64,000 nt of DNA from Anaeromyces robustus (GCA_002104895.1 MCFG01000358.1:1-64000); one strand, 5' to 3'. Counted from the first letter of the stretch, positions 13,192 through 27,992 are shown. Numbers and translations are program-made. The notes: generated by a model not told the origin, from the letters alone.

Positions 13192-13234
<43 letters not shown>

Positions 13235-13245
13235 ATACATAAATA
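13020..13245. repeat. Interrupted (AAAT)n array
   Basis: Several AAAT runs are separated by short A-rich interruptions. The array adjoins the second copy of the 536-bp duplication and probably arose by slippage after it. Confidence 0.85.
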
Positions 13246-13991
13246 TTTTTTTTATATTTATATTAATGTTATCATGTTATATACATTTTTATACATTATA
13301 ATGTCTATTTTGTATTTGGTATATATAATAATAGTATTTTTTATTTTTAATTTTTAATTATTTATATTTATTACTATAATTATAAAATAAAAAATTTAAA
13401 TAAAAATACATTATGTATACAATTGATTTGTATCTTACATAATATAAAAATTATTATTTATATTATTTGATTATTTATATATAAATGATAAATGATATGA
13501 TAAAGTTTAATAATAATAAAGAAATTCTAATAATCAAAAATTCTGTATTATAGTTATATATGATTTTTAAAGCAAATAATAATATAATTAAGGAAAAGAA
13601 TTGACTTTTTTTTTTTTTTTTTTTTTAAAAAAGGATTTATAATCTATTTTTTTTATATTATTTTTATATTACATAATATAGAAATAAATATAAATAAATA
13701 TATAAATTAAGATTTAAATTAATAAATATTTAATAATAAAATAAGATAAAATAAATAGAATAAAGAAATTTCATTGACAAAAAAGTCAACAAAAAAGTTT
13801 TATATTTATTAATAAATGAATATTATTATTTCTTTAATATTAAAATAATAGATTATTTAATTGAAAATATAAACAAAGTATATGAAGAAGATGATTCTCT
13901 ATAATAAATAAATGTTAAATTTCTGTAAAAAAAAAAAAAAAAAAAAAAATACTTTTTTTTATCAACTTTTATTGTGATATTATTTTATTTT

Positions 13992-14120
13992 TTTTATTTT
14001 ATACAGAATTTTTTTTATTAAAAATTTTTTTATTAAATAAAAAAAAAAAAAAAAACACTTTTTTTTATCAACTTTATTAATAAATTTTTATATATATGAA
14101 AAATTCTGTATAAAATAAAA
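13992..14120. repeat. Inverted repeat around ATACAGAATT
   Basis: The left arm at about 13992-14015 (containing TTATTTTATACAGAATTTTT) is matched in reverse complement by the right arm at about 14098-14120, with roughly 80 bp of A/T tracts between. A direct repeat of CTTTTTTTTATCAACTTT lies at about 13952 and 14058. The element is small, has no coding content, and could be a fold-back relic or chance in very AT-rich DNA. Confidence 0.5.
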
Positions 14121-14449
14121 TAAAATAAAATAAAATAAAATAAATAAGATTACAATAAAGTTTAGATATTAAAAAATTAATAAATCTTTATTGTATGTTC
14201 TAATTTGATTTTATATATTAATATTTTATTACTAATAACCTTATATACTTTTTATTATTAAGTAACATTAATATCGAACTTTTTTTTTTTAATAAACTAT
14301 AAACTATATTATTTTATGATTCTTATTTATTTTTTTAATGCTATTAATATAATAATTTTTTTTTAAAAAAGTAATTATATTATATATTTTATTATTATAT
14401 TTAATGAAAAAAATAATTGTCATTGATTATTTTTATTTTCATTAATTAA

Positions 14450-14650
14450 TAAATCCGATTGGAATCTCCTATCCTACTATAAACCAGTATAATCGCATAA
14501 TGTCGGCAGTGACTATGAAAATATCTACCTTTTTTAGACCCAAGGATCATCAGCATTAAGTTTATATTTCTTAGCTAATATATCAAAGGAATTGTGAGAT
14601 AGAATATCTCGACTTTTGATATTACAAATATATCATTGTTACAGAACTCA
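14450..14650 (-). pseudogene. Unidentified gene relic
   Basis: This 200-bp island is clearly less AT-rich than its surroundings. Minus-strand frames give gene-like pieces such as SHNSFDILAKKYKLNADDPW, then, in other frames, VDIFIVTADIMRLYWFIVG. The change of frame and the stops between them fit a decayed coding exon. I cannot name the family, and the strand is inferred only from the more protein-like composition. Confidence 0.35.
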
Positions 14651-16600
14651 TTTTTATCTACGATATATTAATTAAAAGTAATAATTTTTAAAAGAAAATA
14701 TTTTTATACAAAAAAAAATTAATTATAATTATTGCAAGTATTTTATTACTATTTTTTCCTATAAATTTAAATGATACTAATTAAAAGTAATTGTTTTAAA
14801 AGAAAATCTTTTAATACTAAAAAAAAATTAATTATAATAATTACAAATATTTTATAATTATTTTTCCTATAAATTTAATAAATATTTTTTCCCTTTAACT
14901 TTTTTTTTCCTTTCTATTGTTCTAAATTAATTATTATATTATTTCTTTATTATTCAATTAAAAATATTAAAAAAAATTCTATTGATTTAAAATAAAATGG
15001 TGGTTAATCAATAAAAAATTTATTATTAATAAAATGTAAAAATATGAAATATATTTTGAAGAATAATATTAATAATATATTTAACATAATTAATAAAAGT
15101 TGAAAATTAATTTTTAGAATTAGATAATTCTTTTTTTTTTTATTAATTTATTTATTTATTTATTTTATTTATTTATTAATTTTATTTATTTATTAATTTT
15201 AATTTCATTTTCGTTTTTTCTTTCTTTTTTACAATTTTTCTAAAAGCTTTATTTTTTAACTAATCTTTAATTAATCATTCTTTAATTAATTATAATTAAT
15301 AAATAATAATTATTGGCAGTTATTAAAAAATTTTAATATGATATAAAAAATAAAATTTAGTTTTTTTTTTTTAATTTATCATCATATAAGTCAGCCACCA
15401 TATTATTTATACCACAAGTAATTTTTGTTTGGTAAATCTTCCTATAAATAATATTCTTAGATTTTTTCTTTCGTGTAATAATAATAAATAGAATTTCTTA
15501 AGAAAAATTTTTTTTAATATTGTTGGTCATAAACCTTATATAAACCTAACCTTTAATACTATTAAAAATATAAAAATTTATATATATTAATTTAAATGGA
15601 TTAATCATTATGATTATTATTACTACTAATTAAAAAGAATATAATAATAAAGAATAAAACTATTGGTTTGGTAGTAGAAAATTTTTTTTAGCAGCAAGAT
15701 TTTTCCATTTTTATTTAAAGATTAATCTATTGAATAATAATAAGCATTTTTATTTAATTTTTAATATCTTTTTATTTATTATTTAAACTTTTTATTTATT
15801 ATTTAAAAAACAGATTTTCTTAGCATTCTTAACATTTTTATTTATTATTTATTTAAAATACAGATTTTCCAATATTTAATGTATTATATAATTAAGGAAT
15901 AAAAACTATAAATATGTGTTATTTATTTTACTTTTTATTTATTTATTATTTAAAATTATATATTAAAAATTTTTATTTTTTTATAATAAAATGTTATTAT
16001 TAATTATTATTTATTTATTTATTTATTGATTATTTAAAATTATATATTAAAAATTTTTATTTTTTTATAATAAAATGTTAGTATTAATTATTATTTATTT
16101 AGTTTTTATTAATTAATTATTAATTAATTAATTATTTATTCATTTATATTAATATTTAATTATTTATTCATTATTTATCAATAATTTATCAATTAGTTAT
16201 TTAAATTATTTATTTAATTATAAACTTTCTTGTATTACATTTTGTAATTGTAAACATTATTTAATCAATAATTAATAATCAAAAATATTTTAATTTTTTT
16301 TATTACAATTTTTTGTTAAAGTTTTAATATTAAATTTTTTAAGTCAAAAAGTACAAGAAAATTAAAAATTTTAAAATTGGAAAAATAATATATTAATAGT
16401 ATATTATAAATATAATATATAGTATATTATAAATATAATATATTATATAATTAAATAAATATAATTTATTATTAGTTAAATTATAAAATAATAAATTAAA
16501 TAATATTTAATTAAAGTAGAAAAAAATTAAAAAATTAAAAAATTAAAAAAAAAAAATTAAAAATTAAAATAAAGTTTCATATTCTAATTAAATTACAAAT
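14651..16600. other. AT-rich intergenic region
   Basis: No coding frame was recognised. A patch at 15380-15720 has mixed composition but is broken by stops in all frames. A direct tandem duplication of about 84 bp (units from about 15951 and 16035, containing TTAAAATTATATATTAAAAA) is present. AAAT-type and TTTA-type tracts fill most of the rest. Confidence 0.5.
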
Positions 16601-16616
16601 ATTATTGTAAATATAA

Positions 16617-16632
16617 TAAATAAATAAATACA

Positions 16633-16676
<44 letters not shown>

Positions 16677-16830
16677 AAATAAATAAATAAATTAATAATA
16701 ATAAGTATATAAATAGTAAATAAATGAATAATAATAAATAAATCAATAAATCAATAAATAAATAAGTAAATAAATTAATAAATAAATGAATGAATTAATA
16801 ATAAATAAATAAATAATATTCATAAATAAA
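16617..16830. repeat. Degenerate (AAAT)n array
   Basis: A nearly perfect AAAT run at 16617-16672 is followed by interrupted units (AATC, AAGT, AATG variants) to about 16830. Confidence 0.85.
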
Positions 16831-16892
16831 TAATAATAAATTATATATTATTATACAGTATATATAATCATTTAAATCAAAAATTTTCATAT

Positions 16893-16944
16893 ATGAATAA
16901 TGAATTATCATATTATCATAGGACTATGATAATTCATTATTCAT
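16893..16944. repeat. Perfect hairpin with 20-bp arms
   Basis: The left arm 16893-16912 (ATGAATAATGAATTATCATA) is the exact reverse complement of 16925-16944, with a 12-base loop between. The arms are not a simple repeat, so this is unlikely to be an accident of (TA)n sequence. It lies in intergenic DNA 2.3 kb upstream of the cyclin gene and has no coding content. Confidence 0.8.
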
Positions 16945-18119
16945 TTATGATATTTACATAATCATTCCGTTTTATTAACATAATCACTCCTCATTAAAAT
17001 ATAACGATTTTATTCAATGAATAAGTATAAAAAATAAATAATAGTTAAAAAAAAAAAAAAGAAAGAAAGAAAGAAAATTTAAATGTAAAAAAAAAAGTAT
17101 ATATTTGTTTATATTATATAATTCTATAATGTTTATTTATTTATATATTTTTTTATTTTTACTTGTTTAATATTTTTTATAATTAAGCTCAAAATAATAA
17201 AGAAAAGTTTAAAAGTGAAAAAGCCAATTGCCAATTATAATAAAAAAAGGGGTTTTCTTGTTTTGAGGAAAAAGAATTAAAAATTTTTCCTTAATAATAA
17301 AATAAATGTATTTCGATATAAAAAAAAAACAAAATAATAATAATAAAATAAATATGTAAAAAATAATATGATATATATATCAAATACTATATAATGAAAT
17401 AAATAGTAATATATTATAAAATTAATTTTTATATATATTTAAATATAATATATTAAAAGTTTTTAATAATTATTATAATAACATAATTTAATATTTAAAA
17501 ATTATTATTATTATTCTTATTATTCTTTTTTATTTAATATTTAATATTTAATAATTATATGTAATAATTGTAAATAAATAAACAATTTTTATAATAATAA
17601 TAATATAAAATTTATAATAATATTGAAAATTAAACCGAATAACCGCTAAATAATAATTATTTTTATTATTTTCCACCTACAGAAATAAAATAATTTTCTA
17701 CTTTTTCATTAATTATATTATCTATAACCAATACAAACATATTTTGATTATAATATTAATATATTAATAATATATTCAATTCTTAAAGTTTGATTATTTT
17801 AAATATATTTATTAATAGAATTTCATTTATTTTTATTGTATAAATATAATAACTTTAAAATTTTCTTTATTGACTGTATATGGTTTTAAAGTTTATAATT
17901 TTAAACTAAAATGTGATTGGTTAAAAACATTGTATTTATATATTGTAAGTAGAAATATTTTAATAAATTTTTTAAATAAAATTAAATTATAATATATGTA
18001 TTATATATATTATAAATATTATGTATATATTTAAATATACTTTTTATATACTGATAATATTATAATATTATATTAAGTATTATTAGACTGTTCTAAAATT
18101 TTTACATTTTAATTTTAAA

Positions 18120-18317
18120 AAATGTAAAAATTTAAATAAATTAATATATAAATAAATTAATATATAAATAAATTAATATATAAATAAATTAATAATAAAT
18201 AAATTAATAAATAAAATAAATAAATAAATAAAATAAATAAATAAATAAATAAATAAATAAATCAATAAATAAATCAATAAATAAATAAATAAATAAATAA
18301 ATAAATCAATAAATCAA

Positions 18318-18416
<99 letters not shown>

Positions 18417-18421
18417 ATTAA

Positions 18422-18464
<43 letters not shown>

Positions 18465-18470
18465 ATTTAT
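18120..18470. repeat. Long (AAAT)n array
   Basis: About 350 bp consist almost wholly of AAAT units, with an introductory set of AAATTAATATAT units at 18135-18200 and a few AATC variants. The array lies about 0.8 kb upstream of the cyclin gene. Confidence 0.9.
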
Positions 18471-19289
18471 AAAAAAAGTTTTATTATTTTACTTATCTAT
18501 TTTTTATTATATATTAAAAAAGTTTAATTTTTTAATATATATAATTAATTTAAAATAATATATTAGCATATATAGTGTATTATAGTTATATTCAAAAATA
18601 AAATATAATAAAATATATATTAAATATAATCAAATATATATAAAATATTTTTTAATTTTTTGTGGTTAATATATATGAAAAATATTTAAAATAGATTTAT
18701 ATATATTTATACTAACTTACTATTCAATATATTGTTATTATATTTAACAAATATATAAAATATATTAATATACATTTTTACTACAATATTATACAATAGT
18801 AATTAAGAATATTCAAAAGATTTATTTTTTAATAATATTATTAATTATAATAATATTATATAAAATTTTTTTATATATATTATTAATATTTTATATATAT
18901 TTATATATAAAAAATTTTCATATAAAAAGGATTTAAAAGTACTTTTTTTTGATTTTTTTTTTATTATTTTTTTTATTTTTAATCTAGTTAAAACAAAAAA
19001 TAAATATAAATATAATATTGAAATTAAAAAAAAAAAAAAATAGACAATTTTTAAAATAATATTAAGACAATAAATATTTTTTTTAAAAATATAATAAAAA
19101 AATTAAAAATCTATTCAGATCTATATAAATCTATATTAATCTAATCCGATCTACATAATAACTAGAAAGAAAATAATAATAATCTAAACTAAAATTGCCT
19201 ATCCAGTAATCAAAAAACAAACAAACAAACAAATATTAAACTTTTATATATATTATAAATATTTTTTTTAATTTCAATATTAAATAATA

Positions 19290-20258
19290 ATGCCAGCTAC
19301 ATCAGCTTACGAACAAACTTACGAAACTATAAAATACGATGACAATAAACCAAAATATTCATATATAAAGAAGACTATCAACAACAGTATTGTTGGTGCA
19401 TTTAGAACTCAAAAACTTGACTCATATACCCTTGTAAACTTATCAAAGTTTATGACTTATGCTTTCTATAATATCTGGGAAAACAATAATGATCAAAGCA
19501 TATACTACGATAGAAACGATTTAATATCTTACTTACAACAAAATTTGAACAATGAAACAAACCCAAACTTTGAACACTTCCAAGACTTTTGTGAAAAGAT
19601 ATTAGGAGCTACTGAAACATCATTCAGTTTATGTCTTTGCACTTTAAAACTTATTGAACGTCTCCGTTCTAGAAATAGCGAAGCTTGTGGTTCAGATGGT
19701 TTTGAATATAGAATTTTCATTGCTGCTTATATAATAGCTTACAAGTTTTTCACTGAACGTTCTATAAATAATAAAGCTTGGGAACCAGTTTGTGGAATGG
19801 ATGTTTCTCAAATAAATATAATGGAAATTGAAATGCTTTTTGGTATTTCATTCAATATTAATATAACAAGTGAAGAATTTATTGATTTTATTCAAGATAT
19901 TAACATAATATTCAGCAATAATTTCAGTACTAATGTATGGTATACTCAAGAAATAAAACCAATATTATCTACCATTGTCAGAGAAACTAGTGAAATGATA
20001 ATGATGAATGATGAATCAATAGCCTATCATGATTCCCAAGATACCAATGTAGAATATATAAAATCATCTGCATCCAACCCAATGAAAAGCTATTGTAGAA
20101 CTGACAGTTGTGCTAGTACTAACAGCACCCTTGTTAATGGAGCTGCCTCTGATATTACTTTCGATGATGAAAGTTTAATTGATGAAGATAGCATACAATA
20201 CGCATTATCACCAGTATCAGTAAATTCAGATGAATCATCATCCATTCTTACTCGCTAA
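19290..20258 (+). CDS. Pcl/Pho80-type cyclin
   Basis: This single-exon gene encodes 322 residues. A cyclin box lies at about residues 95-205: CEKILGATETSFSLCLCTLK at 101-120 corresponds to helices 1-2, RIFIAAYIIAYKFF at 141-154 to the helix 3 core, and NKAWEPVCGMDVSQINIMEI at 161-180 to helices 4-5. Lys152 and the Glu residues of the INIMEIEML helix (about 179-181) match the Lys and Glu that contact the kinase in this family. The arrangement resembles fungal Pcl1/Pcl2/Pho80 cyclins, which bind Pho85-like kinases and act in cell-cycle entry, polarity or nutrient signalling; which role applies here cannot be read from sequence. The C-terminal 80 residues are Ser/Thr/Asp-rich and may carry degradation signals. 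Codon variety is normal. The ATG is preceded by an A-rich leader with ACAA units. Confidence 0.85.
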   Translation: MPATSAYEQTYETIKYDDNKPKYSYIKKTINNSIVGAFRTQKLDSYTLVNLSKFMTYAFYNIWENNNDQSIYYDRNDLISYLQQNLNNETNPNFEHFQDFCEKILGATETSFSLCLCTLKLIERLRSRNSEACGSDGFEYRIFIAAYIIAYKFFTERSINNKAWEPVCGMDVSQINIMEIEMLFGISFNINITSEEFIDFIQDINIIFSNNFSTNVWYTQEIKPILSTIVRETSEMIMMNDESIAYHDSQDTNVEYIKSSASNPMKSYCRTDSCASTNSTLVNGAASDITFDDESLIDEDSIQYALSPVSVNSDESSSILTR

Positions 20259-22866
<2,608 letters not shown>

Positions 22867-22910
22867 CCTTCGATAATTCAGTTGGTAGAGCGGGTTGATT
22901 ATAGAATTAT
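22867..22910 (+). pseudogene. tRNA-Tyr 5' half (relic)
   Basis: The segment CCTTCGATAATTCAGTTGGT and the following AGAGCGG match the acceptor, D-arm and start of the anticodon stem of eukaryotic tRNA-Tyr of the CCTTCGATAGCTCAG type. The D-arm carries two changes (G to A, C to T) from that form, and the anticodon region reads TATA where GTA would be expected. The T-arm and 3' acceptor strand are missing; AT-rich repeat DNA follows directly. It therefore looks like a truncated, mutated copy, 160 bp upstream of the FANCE-like gene. Confidence 0.65.
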
Positions 22911-23072
22911 ATAATATAAACAAATATATATATTTTTTTTTACATTTATATTTTCTTTCTTTTCTTTTTTTTTTTTTTTCTTCAAAAAATATTTTTTTAT
23001 ATAATATATTTTATACATTTTGAATTTTTATTATTTAATTTACATTATGGTTTAAATTAATGGTTTAAAAAT

Positions 23073-25997
23073 ATGTATGGTCATTCAAATAATTTTGAAA
23101 AGTTACAAAAGCAAGTAACCCATTTAAAAAAAAGAAAACTTATTAATTCTGTTGATACTGGTGAAACAGTTCATACTATTTTTTCTCAAAAACCAAAATT
23201 TTCAAAAAATATAACTTCTACTACTTATGTAATTGTTTCTTCTGTCTTTTTTTTTTTTTTTTTTTTTTTAATTTATATTTTATATTTTATTTTTATTTTT
23301 ATTATTATTTTATTTTTATTATTACTTTTTAAACATTATATATATATATTTATATTTATTACATTATATAAAATATATTTAAATACATGTGTGTTGCATG
23401 CATTTTGTTTCTAAAAATTAAACTTATATAATAAATTATTTTTTATGATGAAATAATGTATAATTTATTATTATATTTTTTATATAAAATATTGACTTTA
23501 TTTCATTATTATTTAAATAAAAATATAGAAAATTGTCTTACATATAAAATTAATATTAATTAATAAAAATAATAATTTTTAAATTTATATAATTTTTTTT
23601 AAATTTTATGATTATTATTGGTGGTTATGGTATAACAATCAATTAGGAAGATGTTCATAGTTTATATAATGTTTTACTATTATCTAAATATCAAAATATA
23701 AATATCGACTTGTTAAGAAAAGTTAAAAAAAGAAAGGAAATTAAAAATGAAAGTGAAACATTATTTGAAGAAAATAATGCTACTAGCAATTTTTCAACAA
23801 ATAATATTATAGATAATCAACAAGACATTGAAACATTAGCTATAGAATGTAATAATAATATTAAAAAGGGAGATATTCAAATTATGGTTAAAAATTTATT
23901 AAAAATTTCTAAAATGCAAGTAAGTAATTATTATATATAAAATAATAAAATAATAATAATAATAATAAGAAAAAAATATATATATTTATTATTATTTTAT
24001 TTGAAATGTAATAACCATTTTATATTATATATTATTTTTAATATATATATACATATAAATCATTTATTTTAATGTTTTATTTTTATTTTATTATTATTAT
24101 TATTATCATTATTATTATATAGTATAATGATGAAATAAAGTTAAATTATGATCAACTTAAGGATTATGATCTTTTACAAATATTTCAAAATATTTTTATT
24201 GAAGCTAGTAATGTACCTTATAATACAGGTTTAAATATTATAAATTATACCATATATTCAAAGGTATTTTTATATTCTAAGTAAAATTTTTTTAGATAAA
24301 AAAATCAAATCATTATATATATAATAAGGTTAAATTATATATATATATATTTTATATTCTTTATTTTTTAATTACTGTTAATTATATATATAAATATATA
24401 TATTTATTTAATTATTATAACTATGTTATTATTCTAATTTTATATCTTTTAGCTGAAGGAATTAATAGATTTTCCTAGTATACAACTTATTTCTATATGT
24501 AATATTATTGGGAAATATAATAAAAAATTATTAATTAATGGCATATTATCTCCTTTGTTAGCAGAAGAAAATTTTGGTAGGCATCCAATAATTATAATAT
24601 TGTTTATTATTATTTTTTATATTATTATTAATTTATTTATTAAAAAAAATATATTTTTATATATAACATACATACAACATACGACATACAACATATAACA
24701 TACAACATATAACATACAACATAAAACATACAACATACAACATATAACATACAACATATAACATACAACATACAACATACAACATACAACATACAACATA
24801 CAACATACAACATACAACATACAACATACAACCATACAACAAACAATATTATAAATATTCTTTTGTATAACATTTATATCAATTATATATTTTACGTCAT
24901 TTCATTCACATAATTACAAAAAATACAAAATATTACAAAATAATAAAATATTGTTAATATAATTGACTTATATACAAAATTGGCTTACAATAATATATTT
25001 GAATTTAACTGTTTTTAATTAAATTTCTATTTATTAATTTTTTTTACTCCCTAAAACAAAAACATACCCTAAATTTTTTTAAAAATGATAAGAAAAATTC
25101 CAAGCACATTTAATTACTAAGATATTTAAGGAAATAAAATTTACTGTGGAAGAATTTATAATATTATTAAAGTAAATTAATTAATTTATTGTTAAAATGA
25201 TAATGGATACATTTTTTTCATTTATATTATTATATATATATATATATATTTTTTGTTTTAATTTATTATTATTATTATTATAAAAACGGAATAATAATAA
25301 CAATAATAACAATATTAAAGAAAACAAATTTACTATTTTTATAGAATTAAAACAAAATACAGAAAAATATAGTATTATATATTTATATTTATATAAAATT
25401 ATTAATTATTAATTATTATATATAATTATAGAAATTTTTCTACAGTAAAATATCGAAATGCTGCATATAAAAATGTTGGGTTAAATGAACATCATTTAAC
25501 CATATTACAAGATATTATTAAACAAAAAATTTCTTTAAATAATGATATTTTAAAAGGTAAAAAAATTAATTAAATTATATTTCATATTGTATTATATTTA
25601 AATAATGTGTATTTCAAATAATTAATACCTTTTTTTTTTTTTTTTTATTATAGAAATTATTAGTGTATATAATTTATTTAGTATATCTGATATAAAAACA
25701 TCAAAATCTCATGGAATGTTTCTTTTTTTATTATGTAAAGATTTAACCAAAGTGAAGGTAATAATATAATTTCCATATATATATATTAAATATTATTATA
25801 GGAATAAATATATAAATAAATAAAAAAACAATAATTTATACAATTATATCTTATAATCTAATAATATATTATTGTTATTATTTCGTAATATATAGATTTC
25901 AAATGAAATTTATCAAGAATTATTAAGGCTTTCTGAATTAAATGAAACCTTTTTAAAGAAAAAAATTAAGGATACATTAAAAAAATTTCATATTTAA
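23073..25997 (+). CDS. Putative Fanconi anaemia group E (FANCE)-like protein, eight exons
   Basis: Exons 23073-23228, 23647-23919, 24123-24263, 24453-24576, 25105-25171, 25432-25556, 25654-25757 and 25896-25997 join in one frame (GT..AG introns) to 363 residues. The N-terminal third is Lys/Asn-rich and probably disordered. From about residue 150 the protein is all-helical, in short repeated helices: LKELIDFPSIQLISICNIIG, then LLSPLLAEE-like and ITKIFKEIKFTVEEFIILLK blocks. The last helices read LTILQDIIKQKISLNNDIL and ELNETFLKKKIKDTLKKF. The order and the final N-x-TFL-K/R-K block resemble, from memory, the C-terminal helical-repeat domain of FANCE, the subunit that links FANCC to FANCD2 in the Fanconi core complex for interstrand crosslink repair. 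Similarity is in the C-terminal half only. Another helical-repeat protein is the alternative. Intron 4 contains a heptanucleotide minisatellite. Confidence 0.6.
24664..24842. repeat. Heptanucleotide (ACAACAT)n minisatellite in intron 4
   Basis: About 25 tandem units of ACAACAT, with ATAACAT and AAAACAT variants, fill 24664-24842. Reading frames with repeated Cys-Met-Leu-Tyr-Val on the minus strand come from the repeat, not from a gene. Confidence 0.95.
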
Positions 25998-26684
25998 AAC
26001 ATTTTATTTATATTTATATATTTATATATTATTATACACCCAATTATTGATATAATTATAATTTGTTATTTATAATTTTGTTAAAGAACTTTTTTTTTTA
26101 TTTTGTTTTAATATATTTTTATACATATTCTTTTATTCAGTTCATAAAATTAAAATTTTACTTTTATTCAATTCATAACATTAAAATTTTATTTTGTATC
26201 ATTATATATATACATACCTTTTTTTTTTTTTTATTGCTAAATTTCATTTTATTTTTACTATCGAAAAAATATATATATATTAAAAATTAAAGACTATATA
26301 TTTATTTTTATACACATTATAACTTATATACCTATATTTATAAATATTAAATATTAATATTAATTTATTTACATTATATATACATAAATAATGATTTATA
26401 ATTTATCATTTTTATATGTAAAAGTGTTGTAATACTATTTTAATCATATACTATAATAATCGCAAAATATAATCATAATAAAAAATAATAATAACAATAA
26501 TTGTAATAATAAATAAAAAAAAAATTATACTATATATATTTTTTATATATTATATTATAAATAACTAGTAAAGTAAAGTTTGAATTTCATTCATTATCTT
26601 TTTTTTTTTTTTAAAAAAAGTTTTTTTGTAGTTATTTTTTATTTATTTATGTTTCGAACAAAAAGCGACAATAACAACGACAAC

Positions 26685-26715
<31 letters not shown>

Positions 26716-26929
26716 TTTTTTTTTGTATTATTTATTTTAACATTATTATATTATATATAAAATTCATTGTGATTATCAATCATTTATTTAAAAAAATAAT
26801 AATTCTTATCTTTTTAGTATTTGTTTTAATATTTTTAATTTTTCTTTGCTTAAATATTTCAAAATTTTTCTTTTTTAAAAAGTCTTACCATTTTGGTATT
26901 TTCATTTTTCATGGCTAAAGTTTTGGCAG
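25998..26929. other. AT-rich intergenic region
   Basis: This gap between the FANCE-like gene and the ankyrin relic contains poly-T tracts and a short TAA array at about 26688-26715. No coding frame with normal composition was seen. Confidence 0.5.
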
Positions 26930-27530
26930 ATTTATAATTTTTTTTATGAATACCAACTTCGCCACCAATGGCAAAATAATATTTAATTAAAATGGAATCA
27001 TTCGTTTATATACTAATAATAAAGTTTTTATTTGGTATATTAATATTTGCTCCGGTATTAATTAAAAAATAGATCATGTTGAATTAATTAGTTTCATTAT
27101 TTCTAATTTATTCAAATAATCCCTTATCTTTATATAATTATTATATATATATTTTCTACATTTACACTATTTTTAACTAAATATATTGGCATTTTATAAT
27201 TATTTAAAATATATTATATATAAATTAAGGATTTGAATAACAACGATGAGTTTTATAATTAATTATATAGTTTATGAATGCACCCATTTCAATTATTATT
27301 TTAATTACAGGTAAATTTTTTATTTTTATGTCCTTGAATTGATGAAATATAAACAGCTTTTATTTTTAATATTTATAAACGTCTCCATTTCAAATAAATA
27401 ATTTAATTATAGATAAAATTTCTTTTTTATGGGAAATAAATTTTGATGGAATACTTACCATAACAATATTTGATAATTTATATCGATTTTAAATTTTTCT
27501 AATTTATAAAAATTATTAACGTTCTTTGAA
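26930..27530 (-). pseudogene. Decayed ankyrin-repeat protein gene
   Basis: Minus-strand fragments repeat the ankyrin consensus ending (helix, then NGA-x-IN). They are KLFI-NGDVYKY at about 27375-27413, VIKIIIEMGAFINYI at about 27265-27312, and FLINTGANINIPNKN at about 27022-27080, followed by LIKYYFAIGGEVGIHKKNYK and KSAKTLAMKN toward 26930. The pieces are spaced roughly as successive ankyrin units would be, but stops and frameshifts separate them. Ankyrin proteins are known to be abundant in anaerobic fungi. Partner and function cannot be inferred from what remains. Confidence 0.6.
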
Positions 27531-27711
27531 TAAGATTTTTTTTAAAAATAAAAAATTAAAAAATATTTTATTGTTTAAAATTTATATATATATATTTATA
27601 TATAGAATTAATATATAGATTTTTAGTAAATCTTTTTCTTTTTTTTTTTTTTTTTTAATTTTTTTTAATTTTTTATATATAATATATCATTTTATCTTTA
27701 ATTAATATTTA

Positions 27712-27719
<8 letters not shown>

Positions 27720-27744
<25 letters not shown>

Positions 27745-27845
27745 ATTATTATTATTATTATAATTATTATTTTATAATTATATATTAATTATGAAGTAAT
27801 AGATAGATATGTTCTTTTTTTTTTTTTTTTTTTTTTTTTTATTTT
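27720..27845. repeat. TTA-rich and poly-T tract 3' of HSP70
   Basis: Interrupted ATT units (27715-27775) and a poly-T of about 29 (near 27813-27841) lie just downstream of the HSP70 stop. Sequence from about 27776 to 27900 recurs at about 30658-30780 as part of the HSP70 duplication. Confidence 0.8.
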
Positions 27846-27992
27846 CAAAATTAAAAACAACTAATAATGTTAAATTAAATAAATTAAATAAATGATTTTT
27901 ATAATAGAATATTTACATAAAAATTTTTTTCTATAATTTTTATGTTTTGAGTAATGAGCGTAATCATTTTTTTCAACAATCGGTCCATTGAA

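Noticed and set aside
11878-13245. Regularly spaced repeats that might suggest a CRISPR array
   Set aside because: The repeats are continuous AAAT units without unique spacers, and the genome is eukaryotic.
24617-24873. Overlapping frames with repeated Cys-Met-Leu-Tyr-Val, looking like a cysteine-rich repeat protein
   Set aside because: They arise from the seven-base minisatellite in all three minus-strand frames and lie inside an intron of the FANCE-like gene.
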